Assembly: GCA_001695595.3 (NCBI GenBank)
Contig: MBPM02000129.1
Coordinates: forward strand, 1-64,000
Length of the DNA stretch: 64,000 bases
Direction of reading: 5' to 3'
Origin: Plasmopara viticola
Lineage: Eukaryota > Oomycota > Peronosporomycetes > Peronosporales > Peronosporaceae
Shown: one piece after another, positions 43,643 to 55,420 of the stretch
How positions within the stretch are numbered: the first letter of the stretch is position 1
Layout: the number at the start of each line of letters is the position of its first letter
Program-made: the position numbers and the translations under genes
The notes under the pieces: generated by a model
The model's database searches: none
What the model was told of the DNA's origin: nothing
What the model saw: the letters and a program-made list of their open reading frames with translations, nothing else

Positions 43643-44699
43643 ATGGTGACGGTCGCGGCCACGCAAATGAGCTGCAGTAACCCCGAGGAGAACATTAAGA
43701 AGGCCGAGTCGCTCGTACGCATTGCTAGCTCGCGTGGGGCACAGATTATTCTATTGCAGGAATTGTTCCAATTCTCCTACTTTCCGATCGAACTCAGCGC
43801 GAGCAACTTTCAGCTCGCTACGACGTTGGAAGAATCGGCACTGGTACAGGGAATGGCGTTGCTGGCCAAGGAACTACACGTGGTCATTCCCATTAGTTTC
43901 TTTGAGCGGTACCACAATTCGTACTACAATTCGTGTGCGATCATTGACGCCGATGGTACAGTGCTAGGCGTCGTTCGAAAAATGCACATTGGAGGTACGT
44001 TTGGCATTGTGAACAGGTACACTGGCAATGTACCCTATCTGTTGGCACCTTGCGTTGACAGACCGGCTTGGCTACAATGAGAAATACTACTTTACGCCGT
44101 CCGACGACTCGTTTAAAGTCTGGCACACGGTGCGATGGTTGACAGTGCTAACGCAAGGTAGACGCTATGAACTAACTGTTGCGATTGGGACAGACTTACG
44201 GCAACATTGGAGTAGCTGTCGGCTCAGATCAATGGTACCCTGAAGTAGCCCGCAGTTTAGTGGTACAAGGTGCAGAGCTGCTCCTGTACCCAAGCGCGAT
44301 GGGCAGTAACCGGTACGATCCCAACTTTGATGCACGGGACCAATGGCAGCGCGTGATGCAAGGCCATGCTGCCGCGAGTATGGTACCCGTAATCTGTTCC
44401 AATCGCGTGGGTACAGAAATCGTCGATGGCATCCAAGTGACTTTTGTGGGCTCGTCCTTTATTGCAGGCCAAACGGGGGAACTGGTACGATCCATCCGCT
44501 TCTCTTTTACTTCCCAATGAGCGCTCATGCCGTGGTTGCGTTGCTCTAATAGCTCAAGATTGCGGACCGGGAGTCGGAAGGGGTACTCGTCGAGACTTTT
44601 GGCCTTGAAAAATTCCATGTCCGACGTGCGAGCTGGGGACTCGTGCGTGATCGTCGGCCAAACCTGTACCAAGCCCTTCTGACCCGAGATGGACATTAA
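43643..44699 (+). CDS. N-carbamoylputrescine amidase-like nitrilase, catalytic Cys replaced (four exons)
   Basis: Exons 43643-43994, 44062-44129, 44194-44484 and 44553-44699 (introns of 67, 64 and 68 bp) give 285 aa, close to the plant enzymes of about 300 aa. The family hydrolyses N-carbamoylputrescine to putrescine in the agmatine route of polyamine synthesis, using a Glu-Lys-Cys triad. Glu is present (LLQELFQFSYF, E40) and so is Lys (VRKMHI, K113). Where plants have GVAICWDQWFPE this protein has GVAVGSDQWYPE, so Gly150 (GGC, 44,221-44,223) replaces the nucleophilic Cys. The rest is well conserved (YNEKYYFTPSD, RVMQGHAAASMVPV, SFIAGQTGEL, VRDRRPNLYQALLTRDG). It may be a pseudoenzyme or binding protein. 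A local sequence error cannot be excluded. It starts 315 bp after ALG14. Confidence 0.88.
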
Positions 44700-44740
44700 T
44701 TAGTCAATGATCTAGGGCAAATGAGCGTAGTGCCTTACGA

Positions 44741-44791
44741 TCTAAATGTAGCCATGTGCCAAAACCGGTGGTCTAAATGTAGCCATGTGCC
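44741..44791 (+). repeat. 20-bp direct repeat upstream of MORN3
   Basis: TCTAAATGTAGCCATGTGCC occurs at 44,741-44,760 and 44,772-44,791, a period of 31 bp. The second copy contains the upstream in-frame ATG (44,785) of the next gene; the first copy has an ATG in another frame. Confidence 0.85.
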
Positions 44792-44832
44792 CTTTGTGTC
44801 TTGGCAACGTGTACCAGGTGTCTTTTGTTGTC

Positions 44833-46179
44833 ATGGGTACCCAGGTCCGGCCCAGTGCCAAGCTTCGACTCGACACGACGAATCGTATCCGCGACCAGCT
44901 CGCGGTGCGCAATGGTCCGCGGCACTCCGTCTACTGGGTCCAACGTAAAAAAAGCGACGGGTTAATTACGGACAGCGTGAAAGGTACGACCATGGCTGCT
45001 TTGACTGAAAAGGTCGAGTATATTATGGGTGGAAAGTATACTGGCGACTGGAAGGATGGCGAGAAACATGGGTACGGTTCGTTCGTGGACTCGCGTGGGC
45101 ACAAGTATGAAGGCGAGTGGGTCAAGGATCAACGCGAGGGTTATGGTGTCTTTTGGGTCAATGACAAGAAGCGCTTGCGGAAAGAATACGCGGGGGAGTG
45201 GCGCTTGAATCAACGAGAGGGGCGTGGTACGTTTTTCTATAAGGATGGTGGCAAGTACGACGGGGAGTGGCGCAGGAACAAGCGTCATGGCCAAGGTCGG
45301 ATGGTGTACCAGGACGATGGGTCAGTTTATGACGGAGAGTGGGACTCGAATGCCCGATCGGGGCGCGGTACCCATGTATTGGGTACGTACGTCTAGTTGC
45401 AGTGGAGTGCATGAAGTGTAGCCATGACATCATTTTATGGTGGGACCGACAGCAAATGGGGATCGCTATGACGGGTTTTGGGTCAACGACAAAAAAGAAG
45501 GCCCTGGGCGGTATTTCTACAAGGGGACGCGCAAAGTGTACGAAGGCGAGTGGGTGGACGGAGCGCCCAAGTGTGGCACTTATGCTGACGCTTTGACGGA
45601 TCAGGACGATCATCGGGATGACAATCCGCTCGATGACGACAGTCCACTCAATGCGTGCAAGCTGCCTGAGGTAAGAGATGGGTGGGCGTGGTTTTCTTTT
45701 CAGTATGATGGTAATTTATTTTGTCACGACAAACGCAGTTAGAGCTCGCGTTTCCAGACAAAGTCTTGAATGAAATGATTACAAGGATCCGACAAGATCG
45801 TGTCTACAAGCACGTTCCAGTCGACAATGTGGTCCACGCGGTCGCTCAAGAAGAGGAGCTGGGCGTCGTTGTTTTTGATGCACAGATGCTGCGCTTGATT
45901 CAGAGCACGTTTGCGGCACTGCTTGACGAGCAAAGCAGCGCGTGGACGGAGACGCTAGACGCCAAGCCTGTTAAGAATGACAGGAGCTGCATCCCGTGCT
46001 CTAGTCTTCCTCGACTCATTGCCGATCTGCACTTGCGTGTGAGCGACGAGCAATTGCAAGAGCTTTTGCTTGAAATTGGCGCCACAGGTGACACGCTCGT
46101 ATCGTTGGCCGAGTGCGTCGACGTGTTGTCGCTTCTTAGAGAGAATTGCAATGACATGAGCGAAGAGGCACGACAATAA
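44833..46179 (+). CDS. MORN repeat protein, MORN3-like (three exons)
   Basis: Exons 44833-45382, 45453-45670 and 45739-46179 (introns of 70 and 68 bp) give 402 aa, or 418 aa from the in-frame ATG at 44,785. At least five or six MORN repeats run from about residue 55 to 240 (YTGDWKDGEKHGYGSF, YEGEWVKDQREGYGVF, YAGEWRLNQREGRGTFFY, YDGEWRRNKRHGQGRMVY, YDGEWDSNARSGRG, YDGFWVNDKKEGPGRYFY). The order, an N-terminal RNGPRHSVYWV, and the closing YEGEWVDGAPKCGTYADAL match animal MORN3 (about 240 aa), a sperm and axoneme-associated protein. A C-terminal extension of about 140 residues contains two helix-loop-helix-like stretches (SLPRLIADLHLRVSDEQLQE, ATGDTLVSLAECVDVLSLL) that may be degenerate EF-hands. 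The upstream ATG falls in a duplicated 20-mer, so 44,833 is preferred. Confidence 0.88.
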
Positions 46180-46262
46180 AAAGTGTAGCTCGTGCTAAGT
46201 ACCTGCTTGTATGCATGCCACTAAAACACCCTGCCTTGCATTTTATTTTGTCGATTGCGGTA

Positions 46263-46751
46263 CTACGTAAACCGAAGCCCAAGCGCTGCTACTACTTCAC
46301 GGTACTTTAACAGATCCTTGCGCCGCAGGTACTTAAGGAGCTTTCGTCGCTTTTCGACCATTGCAATCAAGCCCCGTCGCGAGTGATGGTCTTTCTTGTG
46401 CCCTTGCGCATGCGCCGTGCTACGAAGGATCTTTTGCGTCAGCACCGCGATCTGCACTTCACTGGACCCAGTGTCCCCTGGAAAGCGCTGAAACGTTTCA
46501 ATTGCGGCAGCGACCTGGGCCTTGTTCAGTTCGTGCTGCGAAGCATTGCGCAGACTTAGCACGGCCTTGAGCTGCGTCAACGCCTTCTCTTCGTCCTCGT
46601 TCGCGGGTTTCAAGGTGTCGAGTTGGAGCCCAAATCGGTACGTCGTCTCAGCGGAGAGACGGGGGGGGGCGACGTAGGACACACACCGTGCGACCGGGAG
46701 ATGCGCGGTCATAGGGCGAGCGGCGAGAGCAAGACGTGGGAGGGCGAACAT
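46263..46751 (-). CDS. Mitochondrial small-subunit ribosomal protein uS15
   Basis: 162 aa without introns. The C-terminal ~85 residues are the S15 domain: [20 protein letters not shown], then [20 protein letters not shown] (the S15 signature binding 16S-like rRNA helices 20-22) and [17 protein letters not shown] with a final LGLRF. The first ~35 residues are Arg/Ala-rich without acidic residues ([20 protein letters not shown]), typical of a mitochondrial import sequence; bacterial S15 is about 89 aa. The 83-bp gap to the convergent MORN3 gene is very short. A SINE-like element lies 64 bp upstream of the start codon in the same orientation. Confidence 0.95.
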   Translation of the reverse strand: MFALPRLALAARPMTAHLPVARCVSYVAPPRLSAETTYRFGLQLDTLKPANEDEEKALTQLKAVLSLRNASQHELNKAQVAAAIETFQRFPGDTGSSEVQIAVLTQKILRSTAHAQGHKKDHHSRRGLIAMVEKRRKLLKYLRRKDLLKYREVVAALGLRFT

Positions 46752-46815
46752 GGTTAATGGTCACCAAGGAGCTGGTCCGAATACCGGTAACACAAGAGAG
46801 TACTGGTTTTTGAAG

Positions 46816-46829
46816 TATACCGATAGGTA
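46816..46829 (+). repeat. Target-site duplication of SINE-like copy A (left)
   Basis: TATACCGATAGGTA at 46,816-46,829 is repeated exactly at 47,157-47,170, flanking the element. Confidence 0.9.
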
Positions 46830-47156
46830 ATGTAATGTAATGTATTACGTTATCGCGTTGCCAAGTTATACACGTGCTAGGCTCAGTCTGGCTAGTCCAC
46901 GGCATAGAGTGGTGTCCGCATACGTCGGGTCTCGTTCGGCGGGCAGTGCAGCCAGCACCGAGGTCGTGAGGGTCTTCCATTATTCTGCTTAGCTCTGACT
47001 TGGTAAGAGCCCAGGTGGCGCCCGGTGCTGGAGACCGTCGCGTCGAGGGTGAGACTCGTTAGAGACCTGCAGATGCCCGAGAGCACCTGCCCGAAGCGCG
47101 CGAGCATTTAGCCCCCGCGCTTGGAAGGAGGGCGTCACCCCAACCTTTTCCAAGCT
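46830..47156 (-). mobile_element. SINE-like element, copy A
   Basis: A 327-bp element on the minus strand. It begins at 47,156 with AGCTTGGAAAAGGTTGGGG and ends at 46,830 with a short TACAT/ATTAC-type tail (ACATTACATTACAT). It is flanked by an exact 14-bp target duplication. A second copy of the same length lies at 59,034-59,361 with its own, different duplication. It has no LTRs or terminal inverted repeats. The shared 71-codon frame (MLARFGQVL...) is probably not coding. No clear tRNA-type box A/B head was identified, so the SINE assignment rests on size, tail and duplications. Confidence 0.8.
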
Positions 47157-47170
47157 TATACCGATAGGTA

Positions 47171-50100
47171 TTGTAATTAAACGCAATTTTTTCTGGTGCA
47201 ATTAGAAAATCGGTATGTTCATTATAGTACGAGGGATGGTTCTCCGTTTGATACGTCCCTAACACTTATTCAGTCGCCGTGAATAGTATCTTGAGGGCAT
47301 CGTCGATCGCAAGAGATCTTAAGGATGACTGCTTGATTGTTAAACGAACAAATGAGTTGAAGATGTGCAAAACTTGGGCTTCACAGTTGATTGACCGAAG
47401 GAGAGATCCGAGAGAAGTTTCTTTACTTGTATATGTACAAACAGTATCTTTAATTCTTGTCGAAGGAAATCCTTTCCGGCCGGGCAAGTTTTGGAAACCC
47501 GCGGCAAAGATGAAGCTTAATGATGTATAGACTCACACCAAAGAATGTTTGGAGTGACATCAACGTGATGAACACGCAGATTGTTAAGCCAGTGAAGCTA
47601 CTAAATGAAATGAGCTTGGCCAAAAAAGTTTTTTTCGCGCGCGGAAAGAACGCGTGGATCGATTTAAAAAGCTGTATAAATTGCACACTAAACGACAGGT
47701 TCCTTAAAATTGGTAGAAAAACAAAGCTCCATCTTCCACTCTGCACCCTGCATAGAAGAGGTGTACCAGGCTGCTACCACCGGTCTTTTTGGCCGTTAAA
47801 GTTGTATTTATTCAATAGTCTTCTTCCCAAAGTAAATTAGTCTGTTATTTGCATTATAATGCACACTTAAGATCGGGATTAGTGAGCGGTCATTCATGAA
47901 AAGATATTACATCTTCCTACCTGTCTAGGTGTTGGCTAATCTAGTCACACTTGTTGTCATATTACGACCTAAGCATGTATATTGTCTACCAAAACCCTTG
48001 CGAAGGCTCCAAAAAATATATAAACTACCTCTCGACATCTGTCGGGCGCGACAATTTGTGCTGCTTGGAAGAAGTTTCGGCTTTTATGGACCTGGAAATG
48101 CGGCTGCAATTGCAGCCTACCTGCTGTCAAGTAGCTGTTGAATCGGTCTCTAAAGGACAAAAGCATCAATGGTAGTACTTCCTGTACATATGTAAGCTTG
48201 CAAAGCATACGTTTATAACTTCTGAAGAAAAAAAGCCAGGACCTTTTCTTTTTCGTTTGAAAAGGTCAGATCGTTATACAAGTTGGTCGCAGATGTTCAG
48301 GTGCGCGTGGCGTTTGCGCTATCTTACCAGGCCAGTTGGGTTGATGGGAAGGGAACTTGCTCTCAAAGCCCAAAGTTAAATGAGTGTCTTACGTCCTGAA
48401 CACACTCGTATGAGTAGTCGGGTGCTACGTTATTCCTGGCGATTTCGAGCTCAACTAAAGCTCACGTTTTCTTGCCTGCACGCAAATTTGGTGCTCTCGA
48501 AGGCCTTTATATCTTCAAAGAATGTGTCAGCTTCCATTACCGGGGCGCTACTCCTCAAAAATGTCAACATGACTTTGTCCATGGGCAGCAAACGCCCCGC
48601 ACTTAAGCCTATCCAGTGCAGGCAGTAACGGTGGAGGAAATAATTTATATAGAAAATCAAGAAGAGTTCAATTTTGGGCAGACTTGCTTCTCCAGAATAT
48701 CTTATATTAATAGTTTCTCGTCCTTCTAGAGGTGTCTTTGTACCAGCTGATTCGCTTTGTCTCGATTGACTCGAGCGTCACCGAGGAAGCCGAAATTCAC
48801 TGCTTTAATTGTAATAACCAAGAGCCTGTCTCAAAGAGAGCTGACGGAGTGAACCTATTTTTCGGCACCATCGTCTCGGCCATTTTCTAGACGTTGGCGT
48901 CCCATCGCAGCCCAGACTGCACGCAAGCACACACGCGGTGCGCATTTGAGGATTCGAAAAAGACATATCTATTGGGCTGCCACAACCCGCAAGGGCATAC
49001 CTCCAAGATCTAGTTAGTCGCACACTAGAAATCAGCAGTAAAGAGATGCTGGCTATAGGCAATGGACTTTGGTATGTCAAGAAATCGGGTTATCTGGCAT
49101 TTCGAGTGAAGATAGCCGAAACATTTGAATGGGAGCAACGGGAACAGATCAGCTTCGGCTCAATTGGCTAAGAAACAGTTTTGGACGCTACTCAGTTCGA
49201 AAAAGACCAAACTGTAAAATTTGAAGTTTTCTACAGCGCAGAGCCATTTTGTGTCCTCAACATCGATGAGCATGGTATGGTCCTCGACATGATTGAATTT
49301 ACAAATCAGTTGTGCGCACGGTTTATTTGACAGAGAATTTAAGCGGGTATGCGACTAAAATAAATGTGGAAGGACTGAGAGTACTAATATCTTCTCAGCA
49401 ATATACGTGGCGACGTTTTCTAATTGCATCTCAGGCACCTTAATATATGAGAAAACGTACTTTTAACAATTGTGAGAGGCAAAAGTGTGCAAATAAATAG
49501 GATAGACTTAGCAGTTGCATTATTCTCACAAGTCAATGGTAACAACAATTTGCAAGCGAGAAGCATAGACCTGCGTGACACTGTGGGTAACACACTTCTA
49601 CTAAATTATACCAAAAGCAGGGAACACAGCTTTGCAATGAGAGGATACGGTTCCTTTACGGAACTAACTACTGGTCGTCATTAAAAGGAATTGACAAAGA
49701 AGCTTTAATTTTCAGTTCAACTGATCGTCCTGTCACACTCTTTTTAAAAGCACTGCAAGATGTGAGAGAGTTACTAAATTAAAAAAACTTTGAGTGAATA
49801 AATTCTTGGCTAAGAAAAAAAGCGAAAATAGGTCAGAGTTGTTTTCCTTATAAATGAAGATCTATTCGAATAGATGAATACATTCCTTTTTTTGAGCAGA
49901 AGTCATTTAGAAAACCTATGATTAGTTTACGTCTCGCCTTCGCTCGAAGGTTGCGATGAATCTAATATCCAGTAAACCCCTATATAGAAGGAATACCACG
50001 GTGCGATGTCCAAAGACAGACAATCAAAAGTACGATCAGAGAGAAAAATGAAGTACGCAAATGACACAACTGTGAGAAGGGCATTACGACCAAATGCCAA

Positions 50101-53100
50101 CATAAACAAACGTGTCTTTGCGTTCGAAAATTGTGAGGCCTTAGTCTTATATATGAGCAACCATGAAAGTTGCGCAAAGTCTGAGTGAGTCAGGACCTTT
50201 TTGGCTAAGCCTTCACTCCGCTTTCAAAAAGTTTGAGATTTTTTTAGGCATAGCAAACTATTTGCTCAAGTAAGTTGCTGTTCATCCAAGCACCTGTCCG
50301 TAAAAAAACATTAGGTGGTACTGAAAGAGCCAATTTTTTGTTGGCCTAAAGGGAAGCCTTTGCCAAGCACTTTTGCCGAACGAGACAAAGCCAAAGTTGG
50401 CGTTGGCGACGCTCCTGACTATGCCATTGGTTGCTCACTACATCAGCCAGGTAAGGCCGTAAATAAGCAAGCCACCTCACTTCAGTCCAAAGCAGCTTTG
50501 GACTGCTAGATGATACCACTCTGCTCATGACAAGGTGGCACTTGTTTAAGAAAGTACTGGTGAAGTTTCAAGCATTTGTTGGGTTCCAGGCCTTTTGTGG
50601 TCTCACATCCTTGTTAACGACAATTAAGTGCTCCAAACGATGGCAGAATAGTTGTCGGAAGAGCATACCTTCCACTTCAGGTACAATTTCGGCAACGTTT
50701 CTGTTGCTTACGCACAGGCTAGATAATAAACAAGCCTACATCAGCAGGCCTGAACGCTTTATTGATAAACGGATCTTTCAGGCATACAAAACAAATACTA
50801 ATTAGGAGACCTTCTTGTGCTTTGTCGTCGCAGGTAAAATAGACAAAGTGAAAGGCTAGTCCTTTGAAAATGATCATAGCTGCAAAGCTATAATCAGCAG
50901 ACGATTTGCTGCATCATACAGGGAATCCATCAGTTTTAGCTCGAGTCGTTGTTTTGAACGACGAAGATCTGAAGTACATTTGGATTTTGGAGACATTGTT
51001 CTAATTGTGGTCAACTACAGCGAGAAATATATTTCTGTCGATATTCAACATATTCGATGGCTACGCACGCTCAAGTCATTGTCGAGATGTGTGAGGCCAT
51101 GCGAAACCTGCCAGAGGGTCGAACTAGCGTCAATTTGCACAAGGATGGCATGCAGAAAGACATAAGATCTTTTGGCGAACGACAAGTCAGCATTCTCAGT
51201 CTCAAGGGATTGACGTGTGCAGTAGACTGTATCTCAAAAAGTAAATTATTTTTGCTTGTGCTTTCGTCTTTTCTTTGAGGCTTATGCAGAACAATAGCTC
51301 AATTTTTTCGCTATACCTCTGTATGGAAGCCAGTATAAACTTTGGTAAGGTGCCTGCCGTGCACCTGAACTCACCATTCCCAAGCGTTCTAAGTGGAAAG
51401 CCAGCATTTTAACACAGAAGCTCGACTTCATGTGCTGCCAGCGTCATTGGACCTTTTAAGGTTGTAGCAAATGAAATCTTCGCGTATATGCTCGACGGTC
51501 TTAAACAAATGCGAAGAAATACCCAGTACTCTACGTTGTCTTACTCAGGCCTCATTATGACCCAAGCCAAATGAGCGCGGAAGCGTTGGCGACAGGCATA
51601 CCCTCTCATAATAACAACCAAAAAAGACTCTTAAATTATGGAGCTGTGGAACTTAGTGCATGTTCTGGTACAGACGTTTGAGATCCTCGGCGTTATGGCT
51701 CACAGACTACCAGGCTGGGTCCGCTAAACATTGATAGCTAGCGATGCGACGCTTTAAAAAGTTCTTAATGCCTGCATGATACTAAGTTATCTCTGGTACC
51801 TCCCTTTACAGAATAAAAGTGGCGGCGCCACTATTACGTAGAGAGCTGCTTGTGCGACGCCGTCATCAAGGCTAAACCCAGTTTGTTTGGACGTGTAAGG
51901 GATCTCCTCACTTCGTGTATTTACAGCAATACAAGGTCTCATTTCGACAAAACTGTTGTGAGGTTTTGAGTGCTTCCGATCATACTGATCAGCGCTTTCG
52001 GGTAAAATCAGACTAGTGTAGTATACAAAAACCCCATTGGATGGCCAAAATGATTTTAGCAAAAGAGGTGATCTGGAAAGCATGGTTTTGCGAGATAGAG
52101 GTCGCGAGAAGTCAATTTAACGATGAGTCGTTATTCCAACGAGCTTTTCCAAATCCAGCTTTTTGTTCGCACATCGACTTTGCTAAATTTGTAAGGAGAA
52201 CGAGTGTAGGAGGTAACGCCTTGTGTTTTTGGTAAAAGTCCGATCATCGTTCTCAGACAAATTATGAGCTGTAAGGTCAGCGTCCTAATGCCATCGACAT
52301 CCATATTATCTGACGTGACCTCTCGATCGTCCCCACTGACTTGTCAACAAAAACTGTAGTTCGTTAGCTTTTCTAGATTTTGACTCCACCTCGTACTCTT
52401 CAACCCCATCAAGCTTTTCTTGATTTACACTTGTACGAAAATAGATCGCGGAGTTTGTTGAATGCTCAATGTATACACAACCCGCTCTCGAGCACGAAAT
52501 GTGCAGTGCTTGGGATAGCGAGTGAATGGGTGCTTATTTTAGCGTAACTTGAGACCAGCCGGTGAGCCTGGTGCTCGTACCTGCAAACCTAGTCGTTTAA
52601 ATTGAGTCATAGATAAGCTTTTTTACAAACACTGCACCCAACCAAGTGAGCAGCTATTGGACGAAAAACAGACTCGCCGGAAACATAAATAGGTGTATTC
52701 AGAGATTGAGTAGTTCCAGAAGAAAGCCGTAAAAAAGAGAAGTTCTTCTTTCCCGGCTCTCATTACCACAATGTAGTTGAATGTGATGGTAATATCCGTG
52801 CTAAATTAATGTCGCGAAGCTTGAGCGACCTGTAGGAGTTGAACTTGTTGGCAAAAGGGCCGGAATATTTTGCCATGCACGATTGTGTAGATCGACCGTT
52901 GAAGTACATAAAGGCACAAAAGATATAGCTTCAGACGCTGTGGTAATACTGCACAAGTGTTTTAAGACAGGCAAGTATCACCAGTCACCGCGACAAACAC
53001 GCCATACGAGCTTCATAATAAAGTACATACACTTGAAAATGCCGGAGAGACTTGGCAAGCAAATCGCATCGCTGCGCTAATAGTGCAGCAGCTATCGAAC

Positions 53101-53780
53101 TCATCTATTGCTGATCCTCAGTCTTATTCGTTTGTGGTTCTTAATTTTCAAAAAGTAGAGGAAGTCTAACGATCGTTAAAAAAAAGGCTGAGCAGAATTG
53201 CGGCGGGTTGCATGCGAAAAGCAAACAGCTAGCAACCCCGTGTAAGAGCCAATATTGCCACTATTTAGCACTTCATGTATCGTAAGAAAACTGGACACTT
53301 TTAAAGGTACGACTACTTAAGGCTCGTGCAATTAAGATTTTTAATTTTAAAAAAAACGAGACCAAAGAGCAGTTGCCCAATTTTACGATGCCGCTTAGTG
53401 TCCCGTCGATATTCGACGTGTACTTTTGTTGTCGATTGCAAAGAGTGCTCAAGCAGCCAATTAATTGTTAAGGTGATGGACAAGAATTAAGAGACTATAT
53501 CGGATGGTTAAGACAGCGATTCGGACGGTTGAGAAAGCACTTTAATTTCTCAAAGATTTATCCTTCTGTTTAAGTCCCATAGCGCTCTTTTAGATTATGA
53601 TTTGTATTTTTTTGCGAAAGTGCTTGTAATTAAGCAGTTGTGCAAGCATATCATAAATGTTTTCATGCTTGGATCGTTAATCCATTTCTTAAAGGTATAA
53701 AAAACATAAAGAAGAGCGTGAGCCGATCACATGTGGCTGATTTCTCGAGGACACTGGCAAGATTGTTCTTCTTCGTGTAC
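47171..53780. other. AT-rich gene-poor region
   Basis: About 6.6 kb with only short frames (up to about 106 codons at 47,520-47,840) and no domain I recognise on either strand. A frame near 51,060-51,150 reads SRCVRPCETCQRVEL, which faintly resembles the zinc-binding end of a Gypsy integrase; on its own it is not convincing. No tRNA, CRISPR-like array, RXLR-effector candidate or LTR pair was found. Confidence 0.5.
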
Positions 53781-53860
53781 AAGTGACGTAAATGTCGTCA
53801 CTGGCAGTTTTGCTGGTAACGGCTTCACGCAAATAAAATAATAAAAATATTCCCTAAAAT
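53781..53860 (+). repeat. Gypsy 5' LTR, recognisable start
   Basis: GTGACGTAAATGTCGTCAC, an imperfect palindrome, followed by TTTTGCTGGTAACGGC and AAAATATT. Aligns with 58,362-58,430. The 3' boundary of the LTR was not resolved. Confidence 0.65.
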
Positions 53861-54584
53861 ACGTATGCATTAGTACTATACACAGGTATAGGCGAGCATA
53901 CAGATTCTGACCAGAAGAGAGCCATAACCATTGAGAACCAAGGGACCTAATTATACAAAAGAAATCTAGGATGTGTAAAAAGCCAGATGGAATAAAAAGA
54001 ATGACAGCTTCTAGGATGGTAGCAGTGGTTGGCTGAGAGCCACCAGTAAGGCTGTAGCAAAAAAATGCCGTGAGAGCTCTTCATCTTATATTACTTTTTA
54101 GTTTTCTTTAAGCAACAAATGCTCCTCCTCTTCTACGACTTCGCCTCGCCCGCTCCTCAGCCTCGTCCGACGGCCGACTTCAATCAGCTTTCTCCGCGAC
54201 TGTGTTGCATAGAAGCACATGTCGCGTCCAGTGTAGGAATTCAAGGCAAGGGTGCTCGTGGTCACATGGTGAAATCAAGTCATCATGTGATTATTCGTAC
54301 AAGCCACAAAGTGGGAAGCACATCATAAGAAAGGGTTGTCTTACATCACGACAATGCAAGCCCAAATGCAACAGGCTAATGAGCGCTTCGAGTTTCTCGT
54401 CGCATCAAGAGGCGAGTAGAACAAAAAAGATCCGTCTGTTTATGAAGGTTTTTTTGTATAGATATTCAATTATGGATCTTTGCAATGGAACACTTGATGA
54501 ACCAGAGTCGTCCGACTTTGTAACGCTTATCTCAAGTAATTAAGGCAAACTTGGTACCGTGTCTTTATCGTCGACTGCGAGCGT

Positions 54585-55120
54585 GTGAATGTGCACAAGA
54601 CGTGGGCACTGATTAGAACTCAATTGTGCACACGCTTCAGACCTAACGATTTTGAGTATGATTTTCGAGAGCGGATGTTTCACCTAAAACAAAAGGTTAA
54701 TATCTATGAATATGTCTCTAAATTTCAGGGCTTGGTGTCCCGAACTGAACTGGAAAACAGTAGGTTAGAAAAGCGGTTCTCTTTTCGGAATGTAAAAGGG
54801 GATGAAACCGCAAAGAACGTTAAAGAAGAGAGTCCAAGTACTCTCCAGGAGGCCATTGAAGTTGCCTCCAACTTCGAGTCTGCCCATTAGTCGGGCAGGC
54901 CAAATTGTATATCGACTAAGTCATTCAAAACGGTGCCTACAATATCAGGCTATCTTGCGAACGCGTCACGACCTCAAAAACAAAAGCGTTTTGAAAAGAG
55001 GGAGGACAAGAACGACAACTGGACTAAATCGGTGACCTATACCAATTGTGGCGTTGTCAGCCGCATATCGCCGCAATGTACCGCTCCTAAACGAAACAAA
55101 GCAAATCGTCATATTAGAGG
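54585..55120 (+). pseudogene. Gypsy Gag remnant
   Basis: The frame at 54,585-54,890 has the retrotransposon Gag core: RTQLCTRFRPNDFEYDFRER, LKQKVNIYEYVSKFQGLVS, STLQEAIEVASNFESAH. A damaged zinc knuckle follows in another frame near 55,040 (TNCGVVSRISPQC, with the first Cys and the His of the knuckle altered). Confidence 0.8.
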
Positions 55121-55159
55121 TGCACTATATGCTGTGCTCGAAGCTAAAGCTCGAGCTTT

Positions 55160-55420
55160 TGAAGACGTTGATTAAGAGAGACCTGTCACCGTCTTCATCG
55201 ACAATGGATGTAGTCTCAACGGCATATCCAAAGACTTGGTGAAGCGAGTTGAGCTCGATGTAATCGAGGGTGAGATGATGCAAGTCAACTTTAATTACGA
55301 CCTGGTTGTTCACCGCCAACGACGAACGGTGCACATAAACTTGCAGGTACCTGGTTATCCTATTATATCGGGAACGTTTCAAGTCCTGATAAGGAGGATG
55401 TTGTCATTGGCATGATGTGG
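55160..55420 (+). pseudogene. Gypsy protease remnant
   Basis: Reads TVFIDNGCSLNGISKDLVKR at about 55,188-55,247, where the aspartic protease motif D-S/T-G has become DNG. A TAA at 55,172-55,174 and a later frame break interrupt it. Confidence 0.7.

Noticed and set aside
50980..51165. CETCQRVE motif reminiscent of a Gypsy integrase zinc-binding end
   Set aside because: Isolated match with no neighbouring Pol sequence in any frame.
47171..53780. Search for RXLR or Crinkler effectors in the gene-poor region
   Set aside because: No frame combined a signal peptide with an RXLR-EER or LFLAK-type motif.
54119..54328. 69-codon frame upstream of Gypsy Gag as a possible gene
   Set aside because: It lies in the expected leader and N-terminal Gag region and has no recognisable sequence of its own.
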